Assembly: GCA_964348185.1 (NCBI GenBank)
Contig: CAYGBW010000157.1
Coordinates: 1-26,525 of the forward strand
DNA from: CAYGBW01 sp964348185
GTDB taxonomy: Bacteria > Desulfobacterota > BSN033 > WVXP01
Length of the DNA: 26,525 bases
Direction: 5' to 3'
Shown here: positions 1-7,781 of the stretch, one piece after another
Layout of the letters: the number at the start of each line of letters is the position of its first letter
Numbering within the stretch: the stretch's first letter is position 1
Position numbers and translations under genes: made by a program
Notes under the pieces: model-generated
The model's input: only the letters and a program-made list of their open reading frames with translations
What the model was told of the DNA's origin: nothing
Database searches by the model: none

Positions 1-99
1 GTGAGCCTCATCGCGGTTTAGGAAGGGAGAGGGGAAGGGTCTTTTTTCTGCTATCCCTTTGTCACAGCCGAAAGGTCCGGGAACTCCAGGACAAAGGCC

Positions 100-127
100 T
101 TGACAAAAAGCCCTGAAAGCATAAAAT
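100..127 (+). promoter_or_regulatory. Predicted sigma70 promoter of the livGFHM operon
   Basis: A perfect -35 box TTGACA (100-105) is followed 16 bases later by TAAAAT (122-127), a 5/6 match to the -10 consensus. Transcription would begin near 134, about 20 bases before the livG start at 153. This helps decide the livG start, because the more upstream in-frame ATG at 126 lies inside the -10 box. Inferred from consensus match only. Confidence 0.5.
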
Positions 128-152
128 GGGGTATTGCTTTTGCGAGGTCCAA

Positions 153-917
153 ATGGATCCATTGCTAGAGGTTAAAAAGGTTCGGAAGTATTTCGGGGGT
201 ATCCATGCGGTGGCGGACTGTTCCCTCGCGGTCAGAAAGGAGTCCATCACCGGACTCATCGGCCCCAACGGAGCCGGGAAGACAACGCTTTTTAACGTGA
301 TCACCGGTTTTTACAGGCCCGAGGGGGGTAAGATCCTGTTCAACGGGAGCCGGGTCGATGGGCTTCCCCCCCATCAGATCGCCCGAAAGGCCCTCTGCCG
401 CACCTTTCAGATTCCTCGTGAACTCAAGGAATTAACCGTTCTGGAGAATCTGATGCTGGTGCCTGAAAATCAGATCGGCGAGAAGATCTGGAACACGTGG
501 TTTTTCCCGGGTCGGGTGAGACACCAGGAAAGAGAGATCAGAAGAAAGGCCGAAGAGGTTCTCGAGTTCGTCGAGCTGATCCAACTGAAAAACGAGTACG
601 CCAAGAATCTCTCAACCGGACAGAAGAAGCTGTTGGAGCTGGCCCGCACCCTGATGGCGGATCCGGAGATGATTCTCCTCGATGAACCCGGGGCGGGTGT
701 GAATCGTTCCCTCATGAAAAAGCTCGTCGACAATATCCATACCCTTCGATCCCAGGGAAAGACCTTCCTCGTCATCGAACATGACATGAATCTGATCACC
801 GATCTCTGTGAGAGGGTCATCGTCATGAGCAAGGGGAAAGAGCTGACTGAGGGTACCTTTGAAGAGATCAAAAGAGACGTTCGCGTGATCGAAGCCTATC
901 TCGGGGGGCGGGTGTGA
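153..917 (+). CDS. livG: Branched-chain amino acid ABC transporter ATP-binding protein LivG
   Basis: This is one of two cytoplasmic ATPases that power uptake of branched-chain or other hydrophobic amino acids through the LivH/LivM channel. The 254-residue product has Walker A GPNGAGKT (37-44), the signature LSTGQ (153-157), Walker B ILLDEP (174-179) and the switch histidine in VIEHD (210). The Walker B region continues as GAGVN, typical of LivG. I chose ATG 153 over the in-frame ATG at 126. It has GAGG five bases upstream, and the earlier ATG overlaps the predicted -10 box. The last codons overlap the livF start (GTGA, 914-917), indicating translational coupling. The length is normal for LivG. 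The actual substrate cannot be read from the sequence; LIV-type systems also carry other amino acids, urea or aromatic acids. Confidence 0.93.
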   Translation: MDPLLEVKKVRKYFGGIHAVADCSLAVRKESITGLIGPNGAGKTTLFNVITGFYRPEGGKILFNGSRVDGLPPHQIARKALCRTFQIPRELKELTVLENLMLVPENQIGEKIWNTWFFPGRVRHQEREIRRKAEEVLEFVELIQLKNEYAKNLSTGQKKLLELARTLMADPEMILLDEPGAGVNRSLMKKLVDNIHTLRSQGKTFLVIEHDMNLITDLCERVIVMSKGKELTEGTFEEIKRDVRVIEAYLGGRV

Positions 918-1618
918 GTATCCTCACGGCTGAGGACATCTATTCGGGGTATGGGGAGACCGAGATTCTTCACGGGGTTTCCGTCGAGGTTGCTCCCGGG
1001 GCGATCGCAACCATCATCGGCCCCAACGGCTCGGGGAAGTCCACCCTGATGAAGACGATTTTTGGTCTTCTAACGCCCACCAGGGGACAGGTGACCCTGG
1101 AGGGTGAGAAGATCACCGGCCTTCGACCGGACCGAATCGTGAGAAAAGGCATGTGCTATGTTCCTCAATCTGACAACGTCTTTCCTTCCCTGACGGTTCT
1201 TGAGAATCTGGAGATGGGGGCTTTTATCCGGGACGATGACTATTCCGAGAGCCTCGGGGATGTTTTCAACCGATTCCCTGTCCTGGAGGAGAGGAAGCGT
1301 CAGCGAGCCGGGTCTCTCAGTGGCGGGGAACAGCAGATGTTGGCCATGGGCAAGGCCCTGATGCTGAACCCCAAGGTGCTTTTGCTGGATGAGCCGTCAG
1401 CAGGGCTGGCCCCCCGGATGGTGGGAGAGATTATGCAAAAGATCCTGGAAATCAAGGAGTCCGGTGTGGCCATCCTGATGGTGGAGCAGAACGCCAAAGA
1501 GGCCTTGAAGCTGTCAGATCGCGGGTATGTTCTGGCCACGGGAAAGAAGCGATTTGAGGATTCAGGGCAAGGGGTTCTCGACAATCCCGATGTGGGGAGG
1601 CTCTACCTGGGCGACTAG
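914..1618 (+). CDS. livF: Branched-chain amino acid ABC transporter ATP-binding protein LivF
   Basis: This is the second ATPase of the LIV-type importer, expected to pair with LivG under the LivHM membrane channel. The 234-residue product carries Walker A GPNGSGKST near residue 37, a full signature LSGGEQQ, Walker B LLLDEPSAGL, and the H-loop region MVEQNA, where Gln replaces the usual residue pattern as is common in LivF. It starts with GTG at 914, overlapping the livG stop by four bases. The livH start follows its TAG stop after a single base, so the four genes form one tightly packed operon. Length and motif order are standard for LivF. Confidence 0.93.
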   Translation: MSILTAEDIYSGYGETEILHGVSVEVAPGAIATIIGPNGSGKSTLMKTIFGLLTPTRGQVTLEGEKITGLRPDRIVRKGMCYVPQSDNVFPSLTVLENLEMGAFIRDDDYSESLGDVFNRFPVLEERKRQRAGSLSGGEQQMLAMGKALMLNPKVLLLDEPSAGLAPRMVGEIMQKILEIKESGVAILMVEQNAKEALKLSDRGYVLATGKKRFEDSGQGVLDNPDVGRLYLGD

Positions 1619-1619
1619 T

Positions 1620-2534
1620 ATGGAACTGTTTGGACACCTTCCTCAATTGATTGTCTACGGGCTCATCTCGGGAAGTATCATCACCCTGGGAGCGATTGGC
1701 CTCTCTCTCACGTACGGGATCCTGAATTTTGCCAATTTCGCCCATGGCGATGTAATGGCCCTGGGCGCCTTCCTGGCCCTGGTGTTTCTTGGGCTGACAA
1801 AGAGCCTGGGGGTCCCGACCTTTTCCTTTGGGCCTCTCTCTTTTGGCCTCCCCATGGTCATCGCTCTCGTCTGTTCCATGGCGTTGACGGCGGTGGCCGC
1901 CATTCTCATCGACAGGACTCTGTACAGGCGATTTCGGGAGGCGGGTTCCATCGTTCTCCTCATCGCTTCGGTGGGGGTGGCCTTTGTTTTGAGGAACGCC
2001 ATGCAGTTCATCTGGAGTCCCCTTCCGAGTTACTATATCAAGGAGATTCAGATTTCGAAACGGTATTTCGGGATTCGGATCAAACCGGACGAGGTCTTTA
2101 TCATCCTCTTTACTGCAACAGCGGTCTATCTGCTTCATCTCTTTCTCACTAGGACCAAGATGGGAAAGGCCATGCGGGCCACCTCGGACAATGTGGAACT
2201 GGCCAAGGTGACCGGTATCGATACCGAACGGGTGGTCCTCTGGACGTGGGGAATCGGGGCAGCCCTGGCCGCATCAGGGGGCGTGTTGGCAGGGATCGAG
2301 GACAAGTTCATCACGCCCGAGCTGGGCTGGCAGCTTCTCCTTTACATCTTCGCAGCGGTCATCCTCGGTGGGATCGGAAGCCCTTACGGAGCCCTGCTGG
2401 GAGGGACGGTCATTGGTCTCTCCACAGAAATCTCAACGGGATTTATTGACACCGCCTATAAGCCGGCCGTGGCCTTCGTGATCATGGTGATCATGCTCTT
2501 GTTCAGACCAACGGGGTTGATTCGGAGCAAATAG
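1620..2534 (+). CDS. livH: Branched-chain amino acid ABC transporter permease LivH
   Basis: This is an inner-membrane channel subunit of the LIV importer. The 304-residue product is very hydrophobic, with about eight membrane segments. It contains the cytoplasmic coupling-loop region typical of LivH (GKAMRATSDN, then AKVTGID) and the late glycine-rich stretch AAVILGGIGSPYGALLGG. I chose ATG 1620, one base after the livF stop, because the frame extends upstream only as an overlap with livF. No good Shine-Dalgarno sequence sits directly before it, so translation probably depends on coupling to livF. It ends with TAG immediately before the livM GTG start. Confidence 0.92.
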   Translation: MELFGHLPQLIVYGLISGSIITLGAIGLSLTYGILNFANFAHGDVMALGAFLALVFLGLTKSLGVPTFSFGPLSFGLPMVIALVCSMALTAVAAILIDRTLYRRFREAGSIVLLIASVGVAFVLRNAMQFIWSPLPSYYIKEIQISKRYFGIRIKPDEVFIILFTATAVYLLHLFLTRTKMGKAMRATSDNVELAKVTGIDTERVVLWTWGIGAALAASGGVLAGIEDKFITPELGWQLLLYIFAAVILGGIGSPYGALLGGTVIGLSTEISTGFIDTAYKPAVAFVIMVIMLLFRPTGLIRSK

Positions 2535-3560
2535 GTGGAAACCCTGGTCGGATACCTCAACTACTTCATCTTTTTTGCCATTCAGGGGGGAATCTTTGCC
2601 ATCCTGTCCTTGGGCCTCAATATCCAGTGGGGCTATACCGGGCTCTTTAATATTGGGATTGCCGGGTTTTATGCAGTTGGGGCTTACACCTCGGCCCTTC
2701 TCTCTGGACCTCCCCCCCTCGATCTGGATTGGAGACTGGTGGGGGGGTATGAGCTTCCCTTTGCCGTGGGCCTGCTTGGCGCCATGGGGGTTTCCGGGGT
2801 TCTCGCCTTTCTCATTGGTATCCCTACCCTCAGGTTGAAAGAGGACTACCTGGCGATCGCCACGATCGGAATCGCTGAGGTGATCCGACTGATTCTGAAA
2901 AACGAGTCATGGCTCACCAACAGCGTCATGGGGTTAAAAAACCTTCCCTCTCCCCTCCAGGGCCCGATTCAAAACAGGATTTCAGCGTTTCTCGCCTCTC
3001 ACCCCAGTTTTCCAGGGTGGGTCAATGAGCTGATCTCCAATGGGTACAATTGGTTTTACCTGTCTATCGTCCTTCTTCTCATCGCGGTTCTGTATCTTGC
3101 CAGTGAGAGAATCATCCGGTCCCCCTGGGGGCGGGTCCTCCGGGCGATCCGGGAGGACGAGGCTGTGGCCGCTGTGTCGGGAAAGGACGTTTTCTGGTTC
3201 AAGATGCAGTCGCTGGTGCTGGGAGCCATGATGATGGGGCTCGCCGGAGGCCTCTATGCGCACTTTGCAAAGTTCATCGATGCCATGACCTTTGAACCCA
3301 TGTTCGGAACCTTTATCATCTGGGTCATGCTGATTGCCGGAGGGAGCGGGAACAGTAAAGGGGCGATTCTGGGGGCTTTTGTAGTCTGGGCCATCTGGGC
3401 GGGCACGGATTTTTTCACGGGCTATACTGAGATGGCCGGGTACCGGGAGGGAGCGCTCCGGGTTCTCCTCATCGGCGTGCTTCTCGAGGTGATCCTTCTG
3501 ATGCGGCCCCAGGGGATTCTGGGGGAGGAGAAGGTTGTTTCCAAGATGTATGAGGAATAG
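2535..3560 (+). CDS. livM: Branched-chain amino acid ABC transporter permease LivM
   Basis: This is the second channel subunit of the LIV importer. The 341-residue membrane protein has the LivM hallmark loop (GRVLRAIREDEAVAAVSG, then a membrane segment starting near LVLGAMMMGLAGG) and the conserved early NIQWGYTGLFNIG segment. It starts with GTG directly after the livH stop; GGAG at 2524-2527, seven bases upstream, is a reasonable ribosome site. It is the last gene of the operon. Downstream lie a degenerate intergenic repeat and a bidirectional terminator shared with livK. The length is in the usual LivM range. Confidence 0.92.
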   Translation: METLVGYLNYFIFFAIQGGIFAILSLGLNIQWGYTGLFNIGIAGFYAVGAYTSALLSGPPPLDLDWRLVGGYELPFAVGLLGAMGVSGVLAFLIGIPTLRLKEDYLAIATIGIAEVIRLILKNESWLTNSVMGLKNLPSPLQGPIQNRISAFLASHPSFPGWVNELISNGYNWFYLSIVLLLIAVLYLASERIIRSPWGRVLRAIREDEAVAAVSGKDVFWFKMQSLVLGAMMMGLAGGLYAHFAKFIDAMTFEPMFGTFIIWVMLIAGGSGNSKGAILGAFVVWAIWAGTDFFTGYTEMAGYREGALRVLLIGVLLEVILLMRPQGILGEEKVVSKMYEE

Positions 3561-3623
3561 GGGTTCCCCAGAGGGAGAATCCCGGGGGACGGGTTCATTT
3601 TCCCATTTGCCAGATTTAGGATC

Positions 3624-3639
3624 TTCGCCTTTAGGCGAA
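3624..3639. repeat. Short perfect hairpin after livM
   Basis: TTCGCCT (3624-3630) and AGGCGAA (3633-3639) form a perfect 7-base inverted repeat, best read as a 6-bp stem with loop TTTA. No T-run follows, so it is not a convincing terminator. It may protect the 3' end of the livGFHM transcript or belong to the neighbouring repeat element. Confidence 0.4.
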
Positions 3640-3654
3640 ACGCTTTGGCCTGTT

Positions 3655-3758
3655 TTGCATTTTGAATATCGAATGTCGAACAAGGAATTTCGAACCGTAG
3701 AAGTTCTTAGAGGAATAAGGGAACGTTTCTCACTTCGATATCCTGCAGTTCCTTGTTC
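3655..3758. repeat. Degenerate intergenic palindromic element rich in TCGAA words
   Basis: The stretch contains iterated TCGAA-type words (GAATATCGAATGTCGAAC). Two 27-base arms, 3678-3704 and 3732-3758, are imperfect inverted repeats matching at 18 of 27 positions by hand alignment. The outer ten bases (GAACAAGGAA / TTCCTTGTTC) and the inner five match exactly. From memory, elements with these words are scattered between genes of many environmental Gram-negative genomes. The short reading frame crossing it looks like translated repeat, not a gene. Confidence 0.55.
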
Positions 3759-3827
3759 ACCGGTTCAAATTAAAAGGCTTTCAGTCTTAACAAAAATCTA
3801 CCGACTTCAGCAAATCGTGGTTTAACA

Positions 3828-3858
3828 AAAAGACCCACCCAGGAGGGGTGGGTCTTTT
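3828..3858. terminator. Bidirectional rho-independent terminator between livM and livK
   Basis: A 13-bp perfect stem (3828-3840 with 3846-3858; core AGACCCACCC / GGGTGGGTCT) closes on a five-base loop, AGGAG. Reading rightward it ends in TCTTTTCTTTT, and leftward the complement of AACAAAAAG gives a U-rich tail. It can therefore serve both the rightward liv operon and the leftward livK transcript, which converge here. The livK stop codon is about 20 bases away. Confidence 0.88.
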
Positions 3859-3878
3859 CTTTTCCCCTTTTTGACGCT

Positions 3879-5129
3879 TTACATGGGAACGGTATAGACC
3901 GATACGGTCTCGCCTTTCCTCACCAGCCAGATCTCAATGGCCGCCTCTCTCACATCTCCGTTATCGTCAAAGGTAATGGGCCCTGACACCCCTTGGTAGT
4001 TCACGTCTCTGCCCTTTGAGAGCAGATCGAAGGCCTTGGCAAACTCATTGTATTTGATCTCGAACCCGCGGCCTTGGGCGACCTTTCTCATATTGTCCCG
4101 AATCGCCAGGCCCTGCCGTCTTTGGGGCGCCGTGGGAAACCCGGCGCCAGCCTTGGCAATGGCCAGGGCGATCAGGGCGGTGGCGTCATAGGCCTGCATT
4201 CGGAAGGGGATGGTCACGGCTTCTTTGATATAATCATCGTTATGGCCTTGGCGCGCCAGAAAGGCCTTGTAGTCGTTTTCAAACAGGGCCGCCTCGCCCA
4301 CTTCCAGGGGACCTGGCGCCGTGCCCAGGGAACCATCGATGTAGTCTTTCGCAGGGCCTCCTGAAACCGCATCCCCCTTCATGCCGTCGGGGAAGATGTA
4401 ATCTCCCTCATAGCCCGCTTCAACAGCCTCCACCAGTTGCTTGTTTCCGTCGACCGGGTAGGCGATCACGTTGAGCACGTCGGGATTCCTCCTGATGGCC
4501 TCCTCGACCTCGCCGCGGTAGGAGGGTTTTCCCTCTTCATAGGCGACCCCAGCCACAACGGTCCCACCCCGCTTCTGAAAAGCCAGGGTAAAGGCTCTTG
4601 CCAGGCCTCTTCCATACGCATTGTTGATGAAGAGGACCGCTGCCGTCTTGTACCCCTGGTTGGCAGCGACGTCTGCTTGAACGACGCCCTGGAGGGCGTC
4701 CGATGGGCAGGTTCTGAAAACAAGGCCGTCGTCCTTGAGGTCAGTCAGTTGGGGAGAGGTCGAGGCCGGAGAGATTAGAACCACCCCGTTGGGAATGGTG
4801 ACGCTCGATGAGGCAACGGTCACGCCACTCGATAGGGCCCCCACAACTGCGGGAACCTTGTCGATTTCAACCAGTTTGGTCACAGCGTCGCGCCCCACAG
4901 CCGGAGCGGTTGCCGTATCCCGGGTGACGATCTCGACCATTCTTCCGAAAATGCCGCCAGCCCCATTGATCTGAGCAGCCGCGAGCTTTGCCCCGTAGTC
5001 AATGGGAGGGCCAAACGGGGCCAGAGCCCCTGTCTGGGCTGTCAGGGAGCCGATCTTGATGGTCTCGGCAGCCCACCCCGCCGAGGACAACAGGAAAACA
5101 AGTGCTAAAACGAGAACAATCTTCTTCAT
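3879..5129 (-). CDS. livK: Branched-chain amino acid ABC transporter substrate-binding protein LivK
   Basis: This is the periplasmic receptor expected to deliver amino acids to the LivHM/LivGF complex encoded opposite it. The 416-residue product has a classic signal peptide (MKK, hydrophobic core, cleavage likely after AGWAA) followed by a Peripla_BP_6-type domain starting IKIGSLTAQTGALAPFG. Typical signatures include AAAQINGAGGIFGR and AYGRGLA. The start is ATG 5129, because the signal peptide begins there and AAGGGGGA lies about six bases upstream. An in-frame extension to 5207 would put 26 non-signal residues ahead of it. It is transcribed toward the permease operon, not with it, from a strong promoter at 5276-5305. 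The substrate is unproven. Confidence 0.9.
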   Translation of the reverse strand: MKKIVLVLALVFLLSSAGWAAETIKIGSLTAQTGALAPFGPPIDYGAKLAAAQINGAGGIFGRMVEIVTRDTATAPAVGRDAVTKLVEIDKVPAVVGALSSGVTVASSSVTIPNGVVLISPASTSPQLTDLKDDGLVFRTCPSDALQGVVQADVAANQGYKTAAVLFINNAYGRGLARAFTLAFQKRGGTVVAGVAYEEGKPSYRGEVEEAIRRNPDVLNVIAYPVDGNKQLVEAVEAGYEGDYIFPDGMKGDAVSGGPAKDYIDGSLGTAPGPLEVGEAALFENDYKAFLARQGHNDDYIKEAVTIPFRMQAYDATALIALAIAKAGAGFPTAPQRRQGLAIRDNMRKVAQGRGFEIKYNEFAKAFDLLSKGRDVNYQGVSGPITFDDNGDVREAAIEIWLVRKGETVSVYTVPM

Positions 5130-5275
5130 CGCAATCCCCCTTTCAAAAATACAATAGACTTGGTTCAACGATCTGCGTAAGCTCCAGCCTCCTGTGGATG
5201 CTACCACCTCCTTTCTGCATGGTCTTGAGTTTTCACGGTTCCTCTGAAGACGCCATTGAGAGTATGAAACGCTTC

Positions 5276-5305
5276 AATATAGCAGAGTTTTACTTTTTTT
5301 GTCAA
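5276..5305 (-). promoter_or_regulatory. Strong predicted sigma70 promoter of livK
   Basis: On the minus strand, TTGACA (complement of 5300-5305) and TATATT (complement of 5276-5281) are separated by 18 bases, with an A-rich tract just after the -35 box. This is among the best consensus promoters in the window. It leaves a 5' leader of about 140 bases before the livK ATG, which includes an AGGAGG with no start at a proper distance. Confidence 0.65.
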
Positions 5306-5320
5306 TGAAAATCCCGATTC

Positions 5321-5340
5321 GTGATGAGAAATCTGATCAC
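5321..5340. promoter_or_regulatory. Candidate operator upstream of livK promoter
   Basis: GTGAT (5321-5325) and ATCAC (5336-5340) form an inverted repeat with ten bases between them, placed 16 bases upstream of the livK -35 box. That position suits an activator. The spacing does not match the CRP/FNR pattern, so no regulator is named. Confidence 0.25.
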
Positions 5341-5431
5341 AGTTTTTTCCCCCTCCTGGCAGAGATGTAGGATTGAGGGATCAACCAAGAACCCGTCGAT
5401 TTCTCACTGGGGAATTCTGCTCTGCCATCGC

Positions 5432-5450
5432 GAGGGGGAAAGTCCCCCTC
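5432..5450. repeat. Perfect GC-rich hairpin in the livK-dapL interval
   Basis: GAGGGGGA (5432-5439) pairs perfectly with TCCCCCTC (5443-5450) around a three-base loop. No T-run follows on either strand, so terminator function is doubtful. It lies between divergently transcribed genes and is probably part of an intergenic repeat. Confidence 0.45.
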
Positions 5451-5543
5451 TTGGCCCGATCGCGGGGAGGTTTTCGGAGACAGTCGGGAGTTTCCTGAGT
5501 TTTTGGCTTCCCCGTATCGGGCTGTGACCCAAATCCCTTCGAG

Positions 5544-5614
5544 CGGGTGGGGATAAACCCCACCCCTACGATTGTCTGCACTGGGCTATGTAGGGGCGGG
5601 GTTTATCCCGCCCG
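5544..5614. repeat. Nested palindromic intergenic element
   Basis: Arm one (5544-5569) and arm two (5590-5614) are inverted copies of each other with two mismatches and one gap, around a 20-base spacer. Each arm is itself nearly palindromic (GGGG-ATAAA-CCCC), so the element can fold as one long hairpin or two short ones. There is no reading frame inside. The form suggests a REP/MITE-like intergenic repeat. Confidence 0.6.
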
Positions 5615-5800
5615 GATGGCCAGTTTCGCGCACGAATTCGCACGCAAACACTCAATCGCCCGAAGGGAGCTTTAGATTCATCAAAAAACCTTTGGGAAAT
5701 GGGAAAAGGTGTTTGGACACTTCACCAATCTGATATTCAAACTAAATTCAATCACTCACATAATCCCATATCCTCTGAGGAAGCTCTCCGAGTTCGTCGG

Positions 5801-5828
5801 TTGCTTTGGTTCGATTTTCTGGTATACT
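5801..5828 (+). promoter_or_regulatory. Possible dapL promoter
   Basis: TTGCTT (5801-5806) and TATACT (5823-5828, 5/6 match) are separated by 16 bases, about 125 bases before the dapL start. The -35 box is weak. This is the best candidate I found between the palindromic element and dapL. Confidence 0.35.
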
Positions 5829-5954
5829 TGCATGTTCCGTCTGGGTGGTTCGTTGCCCCATTCGAATTTGATGGTCTGCCGGGGGTCAGCCAGCAGCGTT
5901 CAAGAACCTGGACCGTCAGGAAAGGATTTTGAAATACGAAAACAGGGGGATATC

Positions 5955-7136
5955 GTGAAAAAGGGGTTTACCATTGCCAAGGCCAAAAGAATCGAAGAAC
6001 TTCCTCCCTATCTGTTCGCCGAGATCGATCGGAAAAAGAAGGAGATGGCAAAAAAGGGGGTCGATGTCATCGACCTGGGAATCGGAGACCCTGATCTACC
6101 CACGCCCTCCCGTGTGGTTGAAGCGATGCAATGGGCAATCGGAGACCCCTCCACCCATCGCTATCCCTCCTATCGGGGAATGCCAGAATTCAGGGAGTCG
6201 GTGGCGCGGTGGTACCGGAGGCGCTTTGGAGTTGAGCTCGATCCCGACGAGGAGGTGCTCGCCCTCATCGGATCCAAGGAGGGGATCGCCCATATCCCGC
6301 TGGCTTTTGTGGACCCTGGCGATGGAGTGCTGGTTCCCAGCCCGGGGTACCCGGTCTATCGGGTGGCCACCCTTTTTGCGGGGGGCGTTCCCCACGTCAT
6401 GCCCCTCCTGAAGAAGAACAGATTCCTCCCTGATTTTTCAGAGATTCCGCCTGATCGATGCGAAAAGGCCAAACTCCTTTTCATCAATTACCCGAATAAC
6501 CCCACGGGTGCTGTGGCAGATCGGGAATTCTTTGAAAAGGTCGTCGCGTTTGCGTGGGAACACAACATCATCGTCTGTCACGACGCCGCCTACACAGAGA
6601 TCGCCTACGAAGGGTATCGGCCGCCGAGTTTTCTCCAGGTGGAGGGAGCGAGAGAAGTGGGCGTGGAGTTTCACTCCCTTTCCAAGACCTGTAACATGAC
6701 AGGCTGGCGGGTCGGGTTTGTCGTGGGCAATGGGGAGGTCATCGGGGGACTGGGAAAAATCAAGACCAACGTGGATTCGGGGGTCTTTGAGGCGGTTCAG
6801 CGCGCAGGGATCAAGGCCCTGGAATCCTGCGATGACGAAGAGAAGCAGATTCTGGACATCTATCAACGGCGACGGGACCTGATGGTGGAGGCCCTCTCTC
6901 AGGCTGGTCTTCAGTTAGAGAAGCCCAGGGCGACCTTTTATCTCTGGATCGAGGTCCCTGGAGGGTATTCCTCGGCCGATTTTACGACCCTCCTGCTCGA
7001 AAAGGCTGGGGTCGTTGCCACCCCGGGAAATGGGTTTGGCCAGTGGGGGGAGGGATATGTCCGCATGTCCCTGACCGCCAGTGAAGACCGGCTACACGAG
7101 GCAGCCACACGCCTCAGGGGGCTGAAATTCAGGTAA
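5955..7136 (+). CDS. dapL: LL-diaminopimelate aminotransferase DapL
   Basis: This PLP enzyme converts tetrahydrodipicolinate to LL-diaminopimelate in one step, bypassing the acyl-DAP routes of lysine and peptidoglycan synthesis. The 393-residue product begins with the DapL-type ELPPYLFAEID and VIDLGIGDPDLPTP. It has the fold-type I aminotransferase motifs NYPNNPTG (178-185), HDAAY (209-213), the Schiff-base lysine in SLSKTCN (K244) and the following GWRVGF arginine. I chose GTG 5955, preceded by AGGGGGA, because the frame upstream adds 82 residues with no homologous look and the family length is about 390-410. Some members of this fold use other substrates, but the N-terminal signature favours DapL. 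The 75 bases to the convergent TlpA gene hold repeats and no clear terminator. Confidence 0.88.
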   Translation: MKKGFTIAKAKRIEELPPYLFAEIDRKKKEMAKKGVDVIDLGIGDPDLPTPSRVVEAMQWAIGDPSTHRYPSYRGMPEFRESVARWYRRRFGVELDPDEEVLALIGSKEGIAHIPLAFVDPGDGVLVPSPGYPVYRVATLFAGGVPHVMPLLKKNRFLPDFSEIPPDRCEKAKLLFINYPNNPTGAVADREFFEKVVAFAWEHNIIVCHDAAYTEIAYEGYRPPSFLQVEGAREVGVEFHSLSKTCNMTGWRVGFVVGNGEVIGGLGKIKTNVDSGVFEAVQRAGIKALESCDDEEKQILDIYQRRRDLMVEALSQAGLQLEKPRATFYLWIEVPGGYSSADFTTLLLEKAGVVATPGNGFGQWGEGYVRMSLTASEDRLHEAATRLRGLKFR

Positions 7137-7137
7137 A

Positions 7138-7194
7138 AACAGGAGTCAGGAGCCAGAAGTCACAAATCAGGGATGAGGAGTCAGGAGTCAGAAT
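7138..7194. repeat. Tandem-like GGAGTCAG repeats after dapL
   Basis: The short convergent interval contains reiterated (A)GGAGTCAG words, ending in GGAGTCAGGAGTCAGAAT (7177-7194). The same 19 bases, counting the preceding A, recur at 17832-17850. No coding potential is visible. Confidence 0.55.
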
Positions 7195-7211
7195 GTTGAG
7201 AGGAGAAGCGA

Positions 7212-7781
7212 TCACGGCTTCTCATCGGATCTCTTGAGGAGTGCCTCGATTAACCGTAGCGTACTCTCGTCGTCCCATTGTCTGGGGCCGACCGCCTTTC
7301 CAATCATCTTTCCCGACTTGTCAATCAAATAGGTCACCGGGATGAGTCGAACCCGGAACCACTCCATAATATGCCCCCGGGGATCATGAAGAACCGTGAA
7401 GGTGTAATTGTGCTTTTCCCTAAATGCCTTGACGATCTCGATTTCAGCCATGTCCACTGAAACCGCCAAGATCATGAATTCCCGCCCCGCGAAATGGCGA
7501 TGGAGCCTCTCCATGGACGGCATCTCCTGTCGGCAGGGCGCACACCAGGTTGCCCAGATATTTAGGCAAACGATTTTCCCCCGAAGATCACCGAGCCGAA
7601 TCTCGTGACCCGTCAGATCTGAGAGCACAAAGTCATGGGCCACTCTCGGCCTTTGAAGAAAGGTGATGTGAGCCTTTTCGAATAGATCGGGGAGCGTCTC
7701 GCCGTGAGACGGAGAAAAAGGCCCCAGAAGGACGATGAACAGGAGAAAGGCCGGCAGACTCCTTCGATCCAAAGGGGTCAT
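7212..7781 (-). CDS. TlpA-like thioredoxin-fold protein, exported
   Basis: This is a probable periplasmic or membrane-anchored thiol-disulfide oxidoreductase of the TlpA/ResA class (AhpC-TSA/Redoxin fold). The 189-residue product has a basic start (MTPLDRR), a hydrophobic export segment (about 9-27), and a thioredoxin domain with active site WCAPC (79-83) in IWATWCAPCRQEM. The cis-proline region is IPVTYLID. The start at 7781 is chosen because the export signal begins there and AAGGAG lies about ten bases upstream; a longer frame would bury the signal. It is coupled to the upstream PIN-like gene by a TGATG overlap. The partner reduced by this protein (for example cytochrome c maturation) cannot be told from its neighbours. 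Confidence 0.82.
   Translation of the reverse strand: MTPLDRRSLPAFLLFIVLLGPFSPSHGETLPDLFEKAHITFLQRPRVAHDFVLSDLTGHEIRLGDLRGKIVCLNIWATWCAPCRQEMPSMERLHRHFAGREFMILAVSVDMAEIEIVKAFREKHNYTFTVLHDPRGHIMEWFRVRLIPVTYLIDKSGKMIGKAVGPRQWDDESTLRLIEALLKRSDEKP

Noticed and set aside
1..21. Possible last codons of an upstream gene (frame ending TAG at 19-21)
   Set aside because: Only six codons are visible before the stop, too few to support a gene.
1452..2138. Long minus-strand frame of 228 codons opposite livF/livH
   Set aside because: Antisense shadow of well-supported liv genes, with a highly charged, low-complexity translation.
3535..3825. Open frame of 96 codons after livM
   Set aside because: It overlaps the livM end and then runs through the TCGAA-rich palindromic element; there is no ribosome site.
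5130..5207. N-terminal extension of LivK, or a leader peptide in the livK 5' leader
   Set aside because: The GTG at 5207 abuts AGGAGG without spacing and would precede a clear signal peptide. A 25-codon frame is also possible there but has no support.
5321..5340. Dyad considered as a CRP/FNR site
   Set aside because: The half-sites are too far apart for the CRP pattern; kept only as an unassigned dyad.
5432..5450. GC-rich hairpin considered as a terminator
   Set aside because: No T-run on either strand, and the flanking genes diverge.
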